Translations under genes and position numbers: made by a program
The notes under the pieces: model-generated
Databases searched by the model: none
Told to the model about the DNA's origin: nothing
The model's input: only the letters and a program-made list of their open reading frames with translations
DNA from: Streptomyces mobaraensis NBRC 13819 = DSM 40847
GTDB taxonomy: Bacteria; Actinomycetota; Actinomycetes; Streptomycetales; Streptomycetaceae
Reading direction: 5' to 3'
DNA: 64,000 nucleotides
Assembly: GCF_017916255.1 (NCBI RefSeq)
Contig: NZ_CP072827.1
Coordinates: 1,426,001 to 1,490,000 of the forward strand
Shown: positions 1 through 7,077 of the stretch, in pieces
Layout: each line of letters starts with the position of its first letter
Numbering within the stretch: position 1 is the first letter of the stretch

Positions 1-63
1 GTGCTGGGCATCGCCCTGGGCCTCCTCAGCGGATCCCTGGGCCGGCGCGGCGGCTCCTCCTGA
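1..63 (+). CDS. C-terminal end of a CDS cut by the left edge
   Basis: The first reading frame is open from base 1 to a TGA at 61-63 and encodes a 20-residue tail: a short hydrophobic stretch (VLGIALGLLSGSL) followed by a basic, Gly/Ser-rich end. This looks like the last membrane segment and cytoplasmic tail of a membrane protein, but the rest of the gene lies outside the window and the family cannot be named. The following 74 bases hold no gene. The call rests only on an open frame with strong G/C at third positions. Confidence 0.4.
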   Translation: MLGIALGLLSGSLGRRGGSS

Positions 64-137
64 GGGGCGGGAGCGGGTACCCGGCCGCCACCGAAAAGCC
101 CTGGCGCCCCACCCCTCCCCCGTGGAAGATCACGGCC

Positions 138-626
138 ATGCAGATCCGAGAGGCCACCGGGCACGACTGGGCCGCCATCTGGCCGTTCCTCCGCGAGATC
201 ACCGCGGCCGGCGAGACGTTCGTCTACCCGCTCGACCTCGACGAGGAGGCGGCCCGCGCGCTGTGGCTGCTCCCGGCCCCGAACCGCACCGTCGTCGCGA
301 CCGACGACGCCGGTACGGTCCTGGGCACCGCCAACATGACGGTCAACCGGCCGGGCAACGGCGACCACATCGCCAGCGCCAGCTACATGGTGGACCCGGT
401 GCACGCGGGCCGGGGCGTGGGCCGGGCCCTGTGCGCATACACCCTGGAGTGGGCGCGGGCGGCGGGCTTCCGAGGGATGCAGTTCAACGCGGTCGTGGAG
501 TGCAACGAGCCGGCCGTGCGGCTGTACCAGTCGCTCGGCTTCGAGGTGGTGGGCACCGTGCCGGGCGCGTTCCGGCATCCGCGGGAGGGCTACGTCGGCC
601 TGCACGTGATGTACCGGGAGCTGTGA
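138..626 (+). CDS. GNAT-family N-acetyltransferase
   Basis: A 162-residue single-domain GNAT protein, expected to move an acetyl group from acetyl-CoA to an amine of an unidentified substrate in the cytoplasm. The acetyl-CoA pyrophosphate loop is visible as GRGVGR at residues 91-96, preceded by the strand MVDPVHA. The C-terminal half carries the family pattern N-E-x-A-x-x-L-Y-x-x-L-G-F at about 123-135. The length is normal for the family. The ATG at 138 follows a weak GGAAGA-like site. It converges on the MFS gene that ends at 716, with a strong hairpin between them. Many such proteins acetylate antibiotics or small amines, but the sequence does not say which. Confidence 0.85.
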   Translation: MQIREATGHDWAAIWPFLREITAAGETFVYPLDLDEEAARALWLLPAPNRTVVATDDAGTVLGTANMTVNRPGNGDHIASASYMVDPVHAGRGVGRALCAYTLEWARAAGFRGMQFNAVVECNEPAVRLYQSLGFEVVGTVPGAFRHPREGYVGLHVMYREL

Positions 627-640
627 GCGAAACGAGGCAG

Positions 641-685
641 GACGGGGGCGGAGCGCGTACGGGCGACGGTCGCCCCGCCCCCGTC
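641..685. terminator. Bidirectional hairpin terminator
   Basis: GACGGGGGCGG at 641-651 pairs perfectly with CCGCCCCCGTC at 675-685. A second inverted repeat (GGGCGA / TCGCCC, 661-666 and 670-675) lies inside. It sits between the convergent acetyltransferase and MFS genes and can terminate both. There is no U-tract, as is common for Streptomyces terminators. Confidence 0.6.
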
Positions 686-715
686 CCGTTCCCGTCCGCC
701 CGCGCCCCGCGCCCG

Positions 716-1936
716 TCACCCGCGCGCCGCGCACAGCTCCTTCTCGGCCTCCCTCGTCCCCTTCGCCACAACAGCCGTGCCGCTCCCCCGGCGCCGCAGG
801 TCGGGGACGAGGGTGAGCAGGCCGAGGACGGCCAGGACGGCGCCGAGCCACACCGGTCCGCGCAGGCCGAAGCCGGAGACGGTCAGTCCGCCGACCGAGG
901 ACCCGATGATGATCCCGAGGGTGATGAACGAGGAGTGGACCGTGTTGACCAAGGGACGGGCGTTGGCGGTGCGGTGGACGCGAGTGATCATCGCCGGGTT
1001 CATGGTCACGCCGACCAGTCCGATGCCCATCATGCAGACCACCGCGGGCACTGCGAGGTGGGCGAGCAGGGCGAGGCCGGTGAGGAACAGGGCGTTGAGG
1101 AGAAGACCGGTGAACAGCACCGGGAGGGCGTGGCGGTCGGCGAGCCGGGCGACGACGGAGTTGCCGAGCACGGTGGCGGCGCCGTACGCGATCAGCAGCA
1201 GCGGCACGGTGCCGGTGCCGAATCCCGTGACCTCGGTGAGCAGCGGGTTGAAGTAGCTGAAGGCGGCGAAGGTGGCCCCGATGATCAGGGTGCTGGTGGA
1301 CAGCACCAGCCACAGCCGGGGGTTGCGGAAGGTGTCCAGCTCCCGCCGGAAGCTCTCGCCGCCCTCGGGCCGGCCCGGGCGCGGGACGCCGACGGCGGTG
1401 CACAGCGCGGCGACGGCGGTGAGCAGGCTGATCGCCCAGAACGCGGCCCGCCAGCCCAGGTGTTCGCCGACGAGGGTGGCCAGCGGCAGGCCCAGCAGCG
1501 TGCCGAGCATCAGCCCGTTCATGACCGTGCCGAGCGCCCGGCCGCGCGTCTCGGGGCTCGCGAGCTGCGCCGCGAGGGAGACGCCGATGCCGAAGAACGC
1601 CTGGGAGGCGACGCCGGTGACGATGCGGGCGACCAGCATCACCGGGTAGTCGGTGGCGGTGGCGGCCAGTACGTTGCCGGCCAGGAAGACGGCGAACAGC
1701 ACGTACAGCGCGCTCTTCTGGCACATCCTCATCAGCGCGACGGTGAGGAAGGGCCCGCCGAGGGCCATGGCGGCGGCGTAGGCCGTGATCAGGTACCCGA
1801 CCTCGGGCACGGTGGCGTCCAGCCCCTCCGCGAGCTGCGGCATCAGCCCGGCGACCACGAACTCGCTGGTGACCATGGCGAAGATGCCCAGCGCGAGCAC
1901 GTAGACGGGCCGGGGGACGGTGGTGGCTCGGCTCAT
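716..1936 (-). CDS. MFS drug-efflux-type transporter (DHA1-like)
   Basis: A 406-residue major-facilitator protein with 12 predicted membrane helices, probably a proton-driven exporter in the cytoplasmic membrane. The opening helix (VYVLALGIFAMVTSEFVVAG) and the RIVTGVASQAFFG segment are typical of the drug-efflux (Bcr/CmlA/AraJ-like) branch. The start at 1936 follows AGGAAAGG at a good distance on the minus strand. It lies 88 bases downstream of a TetR gene on the same strand, and the gap carries a motif also found upstream of that TetR gene, so repression by the TetR protein is likely. The substrate is unknown. Confidence 0.88.
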   Translation of the reverse strand: MSRATTVPRPVYVLALGIFAMVTSEFVVAGLMPQLAEGLDATVPEVGYLITAYAAAMALGGPFLTVALMRMCQKSALYVLFAVFLAGNVLAATATDYPVMLVARIVTGVASQAFFGIGVSLAAQLASPETRGRALGTVMNGLMLGTLLGLPLATLVGEHLGWRAAFWAISLLTAVAALCTAVGVPRPGRPEGGESFRRELDTFRNPRLWLVLSTSTLIIGATFAAFSYFNPLLTEVTGFGTGTVPLLLIAYGAATVLGNSVVARLADRHALPVLFTGLLLNALFLTGLALLAHLAVPAVVCMMGIGLVGVTMNPAMITRVHRTANARPLVNTVHSSFITLGIIIGSSVGGLTVSGFGLRGPVWLGAVLAVLGLLTLVPDLRRRGSGTAVVAKGTREAEKELCAARG

Positions 1937-1953
1937 ACGGCAACACCTTTCCT

Positions 1954-1965
1954 AACCGATCGTTC
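1954..1965. promoter_or_regulatory. Putative TetR operator upstream of the MFS gene
   Basis: AACCGATCGTTC lies 18 bases upstream of the MFS start codon. A copy with one mismatch (AACCGAACGTTC) occurs at 2629-2640, upstream of the TetR gene. Finding the same 12-mer at both promoters of a regulator-transporter pair is the usual layout for TetR control and autoregulation. No binding data are available. Confidence 0.5.
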
Positions 1966-2024
1966 CAATAAGGAGGCGAAGGAAAACCCCCTGGAGCACA
2001 GGGGGTTTCGGACGCCGGGCGGGC

Positions 2025-2606
2025 TCAGCGCAGGACGCTCAACGCCCCGTCGACCGCGTCCTCCACCCGTCGGCGCCCGTCGGCGGTCTTGCCGACGACG
2101 CGCAGGCCCTGGAGGAAGGTGACGAAGAACCGGGCGAGGGCGCGCGGGTCGGCGCCCTCCGCCAGCTCGCCCTGGTGGCGGGCCCGGACGAGGGCGCCGG
2201 CGACGGCCGTCTCCAGTTCGTCCAGGGCCGACGCGACCCGCCGTTCGGCCTGCTCGTCACCGGGCAGCACCTCGACGGCGGTGTTGGTGACCAGGCAGCC
2301 CTTGCGGTCCGGGTCGTCCAGGGTCTCGGCGGCGTACCGCAGCAGCAGTTCCCGGACGGCGGGCAGGGCGGGACCCGGCCGGCCGAGCAGCTCCAGACTG
2401 GCCTCGCCCTTGAGTTCGCAGTACCGGTCGAGGGCGCGCAGATAGAGGGCGTGCTTGCTGCCGAAGGTCGCGTAGAGACTGCCCCGGTTGACACCGAGGT
2501 GGTCCACCAGGTCCTGCATCGACGTGGCCTCGTACCCCTTGCGCCAGAACAGGTCCAGCGCGGACCGCAGCGCGGCGTCGGGATCGAACTCCTTGTTCCT
2601 GCCCAT
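2025..2606 (-). CDS. TetR/AcrR-family transcriptional repressor
   Basis: A 193-residue regulator with an N-terminal TetR helix-turn-helix (about residues 7-52, ending SLYATFGSKHALYLRAL) and a C-terminal ligand domain of the TetR_C type (KGCLVTNTAVEVLPGD resembles QacR/YxaF-like members). The frame is open further upstream, but the ATG at 2606, giving MGRNKEFDP, matches the family start. A TATAGC -10-like hexamer at 2616-2621 would put transcription only a few bases before it, so the mRNA is nearly leaderless. It probably represses itself and the MFS gene downstream through the shared AACCGAnCGTTC motif. Confidence 0.85.
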   Translation of the reverse strand: MGRNKEFDPDAALRSALDLFWRKGYEATSMQDLVDHLGVNRGSLYATFGSKHALYLRALDRYCELKGEASLELLGRPGPALPAVRELLLRYAAETLDDPDRKGCLVTNTAVEVLPGDEQAERRVASALDELETAVAGALVRARHQGELAEGADPRALARFFVTFLQGLRVVGKTADGRRRVEDAVDGALSVLR

Positions 2607-2628
2607 AGGGCGGACGCTATACGAATCG

Positions 2629-2640
2629 AACCGAACGTTC
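2629..2640. promoter_or_regulatory. Putative TetR operator upstream of the TetR gene
   Basis: AACCGAACGTTC contains the perfect palindrome GAACGTTC. It matches the 1954-1965 site at 11 of 12 bases and lies just upstream of the likely -10 (TATAGC, minus strand, 2616-2621). Its right end overlaps the stop codon of the monooxygenase gene (2639-2641). Confidence 0.5.
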
Positions 2641-4213
2641 AAGAATGGAGCGGCACGGGCCGCGGCTCCCCGAACCACCGGCGGAGCGCGCCCTCCAGCC
2701 CCTTCCGGTCGCCCTCCCCGTCAGCGGCCCAGGCGACGACGCCGTCCGGCCGGACGAGCAGGGCGGCGAGCCCCGCCCGGTCCGGGCAGTCGGCAGCGAT
2801 CACCTCGACCCGGCCCCCGTAACCGTCGGCGGACGCGCGGAGTTCCGGGTCGCCGAGGAGGTCGACGAACAGGGCGCGGCCGCGGTGCAGACGGTCGCCC
2901 AGCCTGCCGCCGTCCGCGAAGGCCAGATCCGGGGCGCTGCGCCCGGTCAGCGGGTGGTCGCCGGGGAGGTCGTACCGCTGCCACACACCGGAGATCCTCT
3001 TGACGAGGTGGGTGGTGCCGTCGACGGTCCCGGCCAGGTCGCGGACGACCGCCCGCAAGGCGCGGGCGTGCGGATCGGGCCGCATCATGGCCACTTGGGC
3101 CCGCGTCCACTCCAGCACCCAGGCGCCGATGGGGTGCCGCTCGGCGGTGTAGGTGTCGAGCAGGCCGTCGGGCGCCCACCCGTGGACGGTGGCGGCGAGC
3201 TTCCAGCCGAGGTTCATGGCGTCGCCGACCCCAAGGTTGAGGCCCTGGCCGCCGAACGGCGAGTGGACGTGGGCGGCGTCGCCGGCGAGCAGAACGCGGC
3301 CTTTGCGGTAGGTGGTCGCCTGGCGGGCGTTGTCGGTGAACCGGGTGGCGGTGTGCACGGCGGTGACGGTCACGTCGACGCCGGTGACCCGGCGCAGGCT
3401 GTCCTCGATCTCCCGGGCGGTGACCGGGGATTCGCGGTCGGCGGGCGGTCCGTCGAACTCCACTGTGAGGACGCGGCCGGGCATCGGGCCGTGGGCGTAG
3501 TGCCCGGTGGCGGTGGTCTGCCAGCCGGCGCCGAGCGCTTCCGCGCCGGTCATCTCGACGAGCGCCTGCCGGCCGGTGATCTCGGGGTCGGTGCCGGGGA
3601 AGGCGAAGCCGGCGTGCTTGCGGACGGTGCTCCGGCCGCCGTCGCAGCCGACGAGCCAGCCGGTGCGGACCGGGCCCGCGTCCGTGTGGACGGTCACGCC
3701 GGTGTCGTCGGCCTCGAAGCCGGTGAGGGTCACGCCGCGGCGGAACTCCACGCCCAGTCCGGCCGCCCGCTCGGCGAGCAGCCGCTCCAGGGGCTCCTGG
3801 GGGACGAGGCCGACGTCCGCCGCCGGTCCGGCGTTCCCGAAGTCGGGGTCGGACGCGTCGAAGAGGTCGGCGCGGAGCGGTATCGCCGCGAAGTGCCCGG
3901 CGAACCGGGGCGCCGGCGCGGGTCCGGACGCTCCGGCGGCCTTCGCCGCGGCGACGAAGGAGCTGAAACGGCCCAGCGCCTCCCGCTGGATCCCCGCGAG
4001 GGCGGGCAGCATGCCCCGGCGGTAGAACGCCTCCGCGGTCGGGGTGTTGATGGCGCCCGCCTTGATGGTCCGGTCCACCTCGGTGCGGCGTTCGAGGACG
4101 AGGACGCGGGTGCCGGCGAGCGCGAGTTCGCAGGCGAGGGTGAGTCCGACGGGGCCGCCGCCCGCCACGACGACGTCGTGTTCCGCGGATTCCGTGAGCT
4201 GCGTGGGCTTCAT
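2639..4213 (-). CDS. FAD-dependent aromatic monooxygenase (PheA/TfdB type)
   Basis: A 524-residue class A flavoprotein monooxygenase that should hydroxylate an aromatic substrate with FAD, NAD(P)H and oxygen. The dinucleotide fold GGGPVG is near residues 18-23, the DG motif (VGCDGGRSTVR) near 185, and the GD motif (LLAGDAAHVHSPFGGQGLN) near 310. A thioredoxin-like C-terminal domain typical of phenol hydroxylase and rifampicin monooxygenase relatives fills the last 150 residues. I chose ATG 4213, with a TACAGT -10-like hexamer 7 bases upstream (4221-4226), which suggests a leaderless mRNA. A GTG at 4231 is the alternative. The divergent TetR gene at 4264 is the probable repressor. Antibiotic inactivation is possible but not shown. 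Confidence 0.85.
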   Translation of the reverse strand: MKPTQLTESAEHDVVVAGGGPVGLTLACELALAGTRVLVLERRTEVDRTIKAGAINTPTAEAFYRRGMLPALAGIQREALGRFSSFVAAAKAAGASGPAPAPRFAGHFAAIPLRADLFDASDPDFGNAGPAADVGLVPQEPLERLLAERAAGLGVEFRRGVTLTGFEADDTGVTVHTDAGPVRTGWLVGCDGGRSTVRKHAGFAFPGTDPEITGRQALVEMTGAEALGAGWQTTATGHYAHGPMPGRVLTVEFDGPPADRESPVTAREIEDSLRRVTGVDVTVTAVHTATRFTDNARQATTYRKGRVLLAGDAAHVHSPFGGQGLNLGVGDAMNLGWKLAATVHGWAPDGLLDTYTAERHPIGAWVLEWTRAQVAMMRPDPHARALRAVVRDLAGTVDGTTHLVKRISGVWQRYDLPGDHPLTGRSAPDLAFADGGRLGDRLHRGRALFVDLLGDPELRASADGYGGRVEVIAADCPDRAGLAALLVRPDGVVAWAADGEGDRKGLEGALRRWFGEPRPVPLHS

Positions 4214-4231
4214 GGAGGTCACTGTAGTCAC

Positions 4232-4263
4232 TAAATCTTTGTATTCGATATAGCCTCTTGCTC
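4232..4263. promoter_or_regulatory. Divergent promoter region, monooxygenase / TetR
   Basis: This AT-richer 32-bp gap carries TATAGC at 4249-4254, a likely -10 for the rightward TetR gene only 9 bases before its ATG. The leftward promoter overlaps it and extends into 4214-4231. The near-palindromic TATTCGATATA in the middle is a candidate operator core. Confidence 0.4.
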
Positions 4264-4911
4264 ATGAGTGGACGGAAGGCACCGGAACCGGCGGAGCTGC
4301 CGCTCCGGGAGCGCAAGAAACTGCGGACGCGGCAGCGGATCTCGGACGTGGCCACGCGGCTGTTCTTCGAGCGGGGCTTCGAGGAGGTGACGGTGGCGGA
4401 GGTGGCCGCGGCGGCGGAGGTCTCCGCCATGACCGTCTTCAACCACTTCCCGCGCAAGGAGGACCTGTTCCTCGACCGCATCCCCCAGGGCATCGACCTG
4501 AGCGTCGCGGCCGTCCGCGACCGCGCCCCCGGGGAGACACCGGTCGCGGCGCTCCGCGGCCTCGCGCTGCGGCTCCTCGACGAGGGGCATCCGCTGTCGG
4601 CGGTCGGGCACCTGCCGTTCTGGCGGATCGTGTACGGGTCGCCCGCGCTGCGGGCCCGCCTGCGCGAGGGGATGGACGAGCTGGAGGCCGCGCTCACGGC
4701 GGCGATCGCGTCCCACCCCGGCCCGGCCCCCGCCGACCCCCAGCCCCGGATGACCGCGGCCCTCGCCGTCGCCGCTTACCGGGGCGCCTGCGCGACGTCG
4801 CTGCGGCGGCTGTTCGCAGGGGAGCCGACGGGCACGGTGCTGCCCGCCCACCGGGCGCTGCTGGAGCGGACTTTCGGGGAACTGGAACGGGTGCTGCCGC
4901 TCGGGGGGTAG
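4264..4911 (+). CDS. TetR-family transcriptional regulator
   Basis: A 215-residue regulator. The N-terminal TetR_N helix-turn-helix is clear (RISDVATRLFFERGFEEVTV, then AAAAEVSAMTVFNHFPRKED, about residues 26-66), followed by an all-helical ligand domain. The ATG at 4264 is preferred over the TTG at 4258 because a -10-like TATAGC lies 9 bases upstream, giving a leaderless transcript. It is divergent from the flavin monooxygenase and most likely represses it. The inducing ligand is unknown. Confidence 0.85.
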   Translation: MSGRKAPEPAELPLRERKKLRTRQRISDVATRLFFERGFEEVTVAEVAAAAEVSAMTVFNHFPRKEDLFLDRIPQGIDLSVAAVRDRAPGETPVAALRGLALRLLDEGHPLSAVGHLPFWRIVYGSPALRARLREGMDELEAALTAAIASHPGPAPADPQPRMTAALAVAAYRGACATSLRRLFAGEPTGTVLPAHRALLERTFGELERVLPLGG

Positions 4912-4950
4912 CGGTCGGGGGCGAACCGCGGGCTGCGGCGTCGGCCGCCG

Positions 4951-4990
4951 GTGGGCCGGTGGGCCAGTGGGCCGGTGGGCCGGTGGGCTG
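4951..4990. repeat. 8-bp tandem repeat, five units
   Basis: Five head-to-tail copies of GTGGGCCG occupy 4951-4990, with single-base changes in units 2 and 5. They lie between the TetR stop codon and the degenerate end of the CRISPR array. No function is apparent, and such repeats vary in copy number by slippage. Confidence 0.8.
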
Positions 4991-5042
4991 GCCGAGGGCG
5001 TCGCCTTCGGACATCCGCGCCCCGGGACCGCCGGCCTCTGGG

Positions 5043-5496
5043 GCGGCAGCGCCGCGCGTGCGGGGAAGGCCCGACGCCGCGACGTAATAGTCCGGAACCT
5101 CCGGACCACCCCCGCGCGTGCGGGGAAGACGACGTTGATCAGCCCGGCAGCAGTGCGGCCGCGGGACCACCCCCGCGCGTGCGGGGAAGACCCCAACCAC
5201 ATGCTGAAGCAGTTCAGCAGGGAGGGACCGCCCCCGCGCGTGCGGGGAAGACGCGGCGGCGTACTTGTCCTGGGCGGTCGCCGCCGGACCACCCCCGCGC
5301 GTGCGGCGAAGACGACCTCCATCGCGGCCGGGATGAGCACGGCAAGGGACCACCCCCGCGCGTGCGGGGAAGACGTGTCGAAGGCGGTCGGCCGCCGCTG
5401 CGCGGTCGGACCACCCCCGCGCGTGCGGGGAAGACGAAGTACATGGCTGCATGGGGCATCACCGAGGGGGACCACCCCCGCGCGTGCGGGGAAGAC
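5043..5496 (-). CRISPR. CRISPR array, type I-E-like, 8 repeats and 7 spacers
   Basis: Eight 28-bp repeats start at 5043, 5103, 5164, 5225, 5286, 5347, 5408 and 5469, separated by spacers of 32-33 bp with a strict 61-bp period. The plus-strand consensus begins GGACCACCCCCGCG and ends TGCGGGGAAGAC. Its reverse complement, GTCTTCCCCGCACGCG onward, resembles the E. coli I-E repeat and forms the same CCCCGC/GCGGGG hairpin. On that basis the array is read leftward. The repeat at 5043-5070 is degenerate in its distal half, as expected for the trailer end. The repeats at 5225 and 5286 each carry one substitution. All seven spacers differ. No cas gene occurs in the window. Confidence 0.97.
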
Positions 5497-5591
5497 ACTT
5501 CGTGACCTGCAGCTTCTCACACGCTGCACCCGGTTTTCCTTCACATGCCGTTCCCGGCCCGAGGCCCTCGCATGCCCGGTGCACGCGGACG
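5497..5591 (-). promoter_or_regulatory. Putative CRISPR leader
   Basis: These 95 bases between the last exact repeat and the MocR stop codon lie on the side opposite the degenerate repeat, which is where a type I-E leader should be if the array is transcribed leftward. The segment is less GC-rich than its surroundings (it contains GGTTTTCCTTC) and has no open frame. A promoter could not be assigned with confidence. Confidence 0.45.
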
Positions 5592-7046
5592 TCAGTCCCA
5601 CCGGGGAAGGGCCAGGGCCTCCCCCAACCGCCGCACCCCCTCCACCAGTTCCGCCTCCCCCGCCACAGCCGCCACGCAGACCCGGACGTGCGGTGCCGGC
5701 GGCTCGGCCGCGTAGTACAGGCGGCCGGGTGCGACGGCGACCCCCGCGCGCAGTGCCGCCGCGACGAAAGCGGCCTCCTCCGTGCCGTCGGGCAGGCGCA
5801 GCCACAGGTGGAAGCCGCCCGGCGGCACGTGGTCGACCGCCACGGAGGGCAGTTCCCGACGTACCGCCGCGAGGAACGCCTGGCGCCGGGTGCGGAGTTC
5901 GGCGGCGACGGTCCGCGCGTGCCGCGCCCAGGCGGGCGATCCCACCAGTTCCAGGGCCGCCTCCTGGAGCGGCCGGGGCACGAAGAAGCTGTCGATGAGC
6001 TGGACCGCGCGCAACCGCTCGACCACCGGCCCCCGGGCCGCGAGCGCGCCGACCCGCAGGCTGGGCGAGACGAACTTCGTCAGCGACGTCACGTGCACCA
6101 CGACGCCGTCCGGATCCTCGGACGCCAGGGTGGGCGGCTGCGGGGGCGCGTCCGCGTGGGCGAGGCTCCGGGCGAAGTCGTCCTCGACGACGAACGCCCC
6201 GGCGGCCCGGGCGAAGCGCAGGACCTCGCGGCGACGCTCGGCGGAGAGGACGGCGCCGGTCGGGTTCTGGTAGAGCGGCTGGCAGAAGAAGACCCGGGCC
6301 CCGGTGGCCCGGAACGCGTCGGCCAGCAGGTCGGTGCGGACCCCGTCGGCGTCCAGCGGGACGGGCACGGGGCGCAGCCCGGAGGCGTACGCGGCGGCGA
6401 GTACGCCGGGGTACGTGGGCGACTCGACGAGCACGGGAGCGCCCGGGGGCGCCAGGGCGCGCAGCGCGGTGGTGAGCGCGCTCTGGCCGCCGGCGGTGAT
6501 CAGGACGTCGGAGGCGGCGACCGTGCCGTCCGGCCCGCCGATCGCCCGCGCGAACCAGGCGCGGAGCGCGTCGACGCCCTCGACCGGGGGCCGGCCCCAG
6601 GCGCCGGGGCGGCGGCCCGCCCGGCCGAGGGCCGCGGCGAGGGCGCGTTCGGGTTGCAGCGAGGCGTGCAGATAGCCGCCGGCGAGGTCGATGGTCCCGG
6701 ACGGCGTGGGGGTGAACGTCGCGCAGACGCGGGCCGCCTCGACGGAACGCGGCACCGTGCGGTCGCCCGGTTCGGCGCTCAGCGCCACCTGCTGCCAGGA
6801 GGTGTCCCCCAGCGGCACCCGGTCGGCGGCCGTCCGCGTCTCGGCGCGGAACGCGCCCGCCCCCGGCCGGGTGACCACCAGCCCTTCCGCCGCGAGGACG
6901 GCGAGGGCCCGGGAGACGGTGACGGGGCTGACCCGGAACCGGTCGATCAGGGTCCGGCTGGACGGCAGCTTCTCACCCGGCGAGTAGCGGTTGACCTCCT
7001 GTCGCAGGAGTCCGGCCAGTTCGGAGACGCTGCTACGCTCGTGCAT
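5592..7046 (-). CDS. MocR/PdxR-type GntR regulator with aminotransferase domain
   Basis: A 484-residue regulator fusing an N-terminal GntR winged helix (residues 1-70, PSSRTLIDRFRVSPVTVSRA) to a fold-type I aminotransferase-like domain (about 115-480). The PLP-binding lysine is K324 in VTSLTKFVSP. NPTG at 261-264 and the pyridine-nitrogen Asp in VVEDDF (near 290) are intact, so PLP or an amino acid-PLP adduct is the expected effector. The start is ATG 7046, with TATCTT (minus strand, 7055-7060) placing transcription at or next to the ATG. It is divergent from an EamA exporter whose ATG shares two bases with this one, so the regulator very probably controls that exporter. Confidence 0.88.
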   Translation of the reverse strand: MHERSSVSELAGLLRQEVNRYSPGEKLPSSRTLIDRFRVSPVTVSRALAVLAAEGLVVTRPGAGAFRAETRTAADRVPLGDTSWQQVALSAEPGDRTVPRSVEAARVCATFTPTPSGTIDLAGGYLHASLQPERALAAALGRAGRRPGAWGRPPVEGVDALRAWFARAIGGPDGTVAASDVLITAGGQSALTTALRALAPPGAPVLVESPTYPGVLAAAYASGLRPVPVPLDADGVRTDLLADAFRATGARVFFCQPLYQNPTGAVLSAERRREVLRFARAAGAFVVEDDFARSLAHADAPPQPPTLASEDPDGVVVHVTSLTKFVSPSLRVGALAARGPVVERLRAVQLIDSFFVPRPLQEAALELVGSPAWARHARTVAAELRTRRQAFLAAVRRELPSVAVDHVPPGGFHLWLRLPDGTEEAAFVAAALRAGVAVAPGRLYYAAEPPAPHVRVCVAAVAGEAELVEGVRRLGEALALPRWD

Positions 7047-7077
7047 GACAGCACAAGATAGCGCTACTCGCCCGATG
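7028..7077. promoter_or_regulatory. Face-to-face leaderless promoters with overlapping start codons
   Basis: The minus-strand ATG (7046-7044) and plus-strand ATG (7045-7047) overlap within GCATGA. A minus-strand -10, TATCTT, lies at 7055-7060, inside the exporter gene. A plus-strand -10-like TACGCT lies at 7034-7039, inside the regulator gene. TAGCGCTA at 7059-7066, a perfect 8-bp palindrome, is a candidate regulator half-site. Each promoter is embedded in the first codons of the opposite gene. Confidence 0.55.

Noticed and set aside
4231..4233. GTG 4231 as the monooxygenase start
   Set aside because: Possible but not preferred: TACAGT sits 7 bases before ATG 4213, whereas only a poor -10 precedes the GTG.
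4951..5505. A protein-like frame through the CRISPR array (repeated PPPRVRGR-type words)
   Set aside because: The repeating peptide is simply the translation of the 28-bp CRISPR repeats.
5043..5591. cas genes adjoining the array
   Set aside because: All neighbouring genes are regulators, a monooxygenase or transporters. No Cas1, Cas2, Cas3 or Cascade-like sequence was seen.
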